Source: Paenisporosarcina sp049671445
GTDB lineage: Bacteria; Bacillota; Bacilli; Bacillales_A; Planococcaceae
Length of the DNA: 64,000 bases
NCBI RefSeq assembly: GCF_049671445.1
Contig: NZ_JBATUX010000109.1
Span: 1-64,000 of the forward strand
Direction: 5' to 3'
Below the pieces are notes generated by a model. The model was not told the origin of the DNA. It ran no database searches and saw only the letters and a program-made list of their open reading frames with translations. Positions 62,061 to 64,000 of this stretch are shown here, piece by piece (the first letter of the stretch is position 1; every line of letters begins with the position of its first letter). Made by a program: the position numbers and the translations under genes.

Positions 62061-62867
62061 TCATGACATATTTTTAGCGTAAAAAATCTCATCCATTTCT
62101 TTTTTAAGCTTTTTCGTAATGGAAATCTTCTCTTCTTCTGATAACTGGTCTTCTGTATAGCCAAATAAGTAGTTATTTAAATCAAACTTCTTTAACTTAC
62201 ATTTTGTATGGAAAATGTTTTCTTGATAAACATTTACATCGATCATTTCAAAATTTTCTTCTAAATCTTCAGGAATATAGTTTTGAATGGAATTAATATC
62301 ATGATCGATAAACAACTTATGACCCTCTACGTCTCTTGTAAAGCCGCGAACTCGATAATCCATGACCATTACATCCGTCTCAAACGAATGAATTAAGAAA
62401 TTTAACGCTTTTAAAGGTGATATTTCTCCACACGTTGAAATATCAATATCAGCACGGAACGTACTAATACCTTCATCGGGGTGATATTCAGGATATGTAT
62501 GGACAGTAATATGACTCTTATCTAAATGACCCACAACAGCTTCTGGAAACGGACCTGGTGACTCTTGAAAAGATTCAATAGGCGATTCATCAACGGGACC
62601 TTCTGATACTAGGATGGTTACACTAGCCCCTTGTGGTTCATAATCTTGCTTAGCAATATTTAAAATATTAGCTTCGATTATGTCAGTCACTTTAGTTAGA
62701 ATGCTTGTTAAGCGCTCTGCATTATATTGATCATCAATATATTTTATATAAGCTTCACGTTCTTCTTTTGTTCGCGTGTAGCATATATCATACATATTAA
62801 AACTTAAAGACTTAGTCAGGTTATTAAAACCATGTAATTCAATTCGTTGCTTAGGAGTTAAACTCAT
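62061..62867 (-). CDS. speD: S-adenosylmethionine decarboxylase proenzyme
   Basis: 268 residues, the long E. coli-type class. Self-cleavage in HLDKSHITVHTYPE turns Ser118 into the pyruvoyl group; Cys in STCGEISPL helps catalysis. It makes decarboxylated SAM for spermidine synthesis. AAAGGGGATTCCAATA precedes the ATG. No spermidine synthase lies alongside it in this window. Confidence 0.94.
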   Translation of the reverse strand: MSLTPKQRIELHGFNNLTKSLSFNMYDICYTRTKEEREAYIKYIDDQYNAERLTSILTKVTDIIEANILNIAKQDYEPQGASVTILVSEGPVDESPIESFQESPGPFPEAVVGHLDKSHITVHTYPEYHPDEGISTFRADIDISTCGEISPLKALNFLIHSFETDVMVMDYRVRGFTRDVEGHKLFIDHDINSIQNYIPEDLEENFEMIDVNVYQENIFHTKCKLKKFDLNNYLFGYTEDQLSEEEKISITKKLKKEMDEIFYAKNMS

Positions 62868-63242
62868 TATTGGAATCCCCTTTGTCTACTGAAAATATTT
62901 TTTGGATGCTCTTCATGGTGTATTTTATATTTCTTAAATATAGAAATGAAAAGAAACAGTATTTTTCTGTCTCCACTATCTCTATTTTCCCACAATACCC
63001 TTGTTATGAAACATCAAATATCGACAATTATTCTTATCAATCTTCAATGGTGGACATAACCTCATGATAATTAACCATATCATAATTATTAGAATGGAGG
63101 CAACTTGCCTATTTTTAATTAATTTTGAAGTTAAAATTAATGGTTTGAAAAAAACTTAATTTGCCACTTTGAGCATGAGATGCGCTAAGTTTAGGGCAAG
63201 TTGTTATACTACTAAATATACATACAAGGAGGAGTTAATTTA
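62868..63242. other. 375-bp divergent intergenic region speD/namA
   Basis: Contains AT-rich DNA and an imperfect palindrome at 63161-63199 before namA (see findings). A -10 TATACT is at 63205-63210 without a good -35. No gene or RNA recognised. Confidence 0.5.
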
Positions 63243-64000
63243 ATGGCTAAATTATTTGATGAATATACAATTAAAAATGTAACCTTTAAGAATCGTATCG
63301 TGATGGCACCTATGTGTCAGTACTCGAGTCACAACAATGATGGCCAAGTAGAAGATTGGCACCGTGTCCATTATCCAACTCGTGCAGTTGGCCAAGTTGG
63401 TCTAATTATTTTAGAAGCGACAGCTGTTCAACCAGAGGGTAGAATATCACCGCAGGATTTAGGCATTTGGAGTGATGATCATACTAAAGGTTTAAAAGAT
63501 CTCGTTAATTTAATGAAAGTAAATGGTGCAAAAACTGGGATTCAACTTGCTCACGCAGGAAGAAAAGCAACAGTGGATGGTGATATATTTGCCCCTTCCC
63601 CTCTAGCGTTTAACGAGCATTATAAAACGCCAAACGAAATGACAAAAGAAGATATTGCAAATACAGTAAAAGCCTTTAAAGAGGCAACAGTGCGTGTAAT
63701 AGAAGCAGGCTTCGATGTAATTGAACTTCATGGTGCTCATGGTTATTTAATAAATGAATTCTTATCTCCATTAACTAATAAGCGTACGGACGAGTACGGG
63801 GGCAGCGAAGAAAATCGTTATCGCATGCTACGAGAAACGATTGATGCAGTACGGACGATTTGGGAAGGACCATTATTCGTTCGCATTTCTGCTTTCGAAT
63901 ACACTGAGGGTGGATTGACGCCTGAATCTTTTGTTACCATGACGAAATGGATGAAAGAACAAGGCGTCGATTTAGTCGATGTAAGTTCAGGTGCAAATGT
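63243..64000 (+). CDS. namA: NADPH dehydrogenase NamA (YqjM, old yellow enzyme), 3' truncated by window
   Basis: 252 residues visible of about 340. Cys25 in MAPMCQYS tunes FMN, as the YqjM equivalent does; HAGRKA, HGAHGYLINEFLSP (two histidines and the active tyrosine) and RTDEYGGSEENR are present. It reduces activated alkenes and nitroaromatics. CAAGGAGGAGTTAATTTA precedes the ATG. The gene continues past base 64000. Confidence 0.96.
   Translation, partial: MAKLFDEYTIKNVTFKNRIVMAPMCQYSSHNNDGQVEDWHRVHYPTRAVGQVGLIILEATAVQPEGRISPQDLGIWSDDHTKGLKDLVNLMKVNGAKTGIQLAHAGRKATVDGDIFAPSPLAFNEHYKTPNEMTKEDIANTVKAFKEATVRVIEAGFDVIELHGAHGYLINEFLSPLTNKRTDEYGGSEENRYRMLRETIDAVRTIWEGPLFVRISAFEYTEGGLTPESFVTMTKWMKEQGVDLVDVSSGAN

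Noticed and set aside
62870..63067. 65-codon frame divergent from speD
   Set aside because: No ribosome binding site, low-complexity composition, and it lies in a control region.

Overview
The window is low-GC Firmicutes DNA with AGGAGG-type ribosome binding sites, many TTG/GTG starts and dense intrinsic terminators. Gene order matches two Bacillus subtilis neighbourhoods: yne (parC/parE, plsY, yneR, yneQ, yneP, citB/acnA, and separately ccdA/ccdC/yneK) and yqj (yqjM/namA, proI, yqjP, yqjQ, the uvrX-type polymerase). Protein style and the ptsHI/fruRKA arrangement suggest an environmental member of Bacillales, probably Planococcaceae/Caryophanaceae. The genus cannot be fixed from the sequence alone. 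No rRNA, tRNA, prophage or CRISPR array was seen.

1-9.96 kb: tail of a glutathionylspermidine-synthase-like gene with a DUF350 partner, an ABC-2 exporter, then ptsHI divergent from fruRKA. This is a complete fructose PTS (HPr, enzyme I, EIIABC-Fru, 1-phosphofructokinase, DeoR regulator). A perfect cre site lies in overlapping divergent promoters.

10-15.4 kb: accessory stretch. It has a T-box leader in front of a lone methyltransferase, a compact type I toxin-antitoxin locus (27-residue holin-like toxin plus predicted antisense RNA), a MarR-GNAT fusion with a palindromic operator, a DUF2935 protein, a freestanding LAGLIDADG endonuclease and a tandem ribbon-helix-helix-like protein.

15.4-28.2 kb: core genes: MFS exporter, topoisomerase IV, plsY, yneR/Q/P, aconitase, DinB and DCC proteins, and the radical SAM protein YfkAB.

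28.2-29.15 kb: an approximately 890-bp segment with terminal inverted repeats and a flanking 7-bp direct repeat. It looks like a small insertion carrying one membrane-anchored protein.

29-42 kb: stress and envelope genes (alkD, GlsB-type protein, lytic transglycosylase, mscL), SCO and Ccd redox/cytochrome maturation genes, a YheI/YheH-type heterodimeric ABC exporter, a LexA-regulated Y-family polymerase and a carotenoid-desaturase-like flavoenzyme.

42-54.6 kb: small single-gene accessory units on the minus strand, including a frameshifted GNAT gene, an ECF sigma factor with its own promoter, a membrane-anchored probable anti-sigma protein carrying a signal-peptidase-like domain, and an orphan pair of oligopeptide-type permeases.

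54.8-64 kb: TolB-like secreted protein, argGH with ARG boxes, SDR and MBL-fold enzymes (yqjQ/yqjP), a 20-bp-period tandem repeat, proC under a proline T-box, speD, and the start of namA, which runs off the window.
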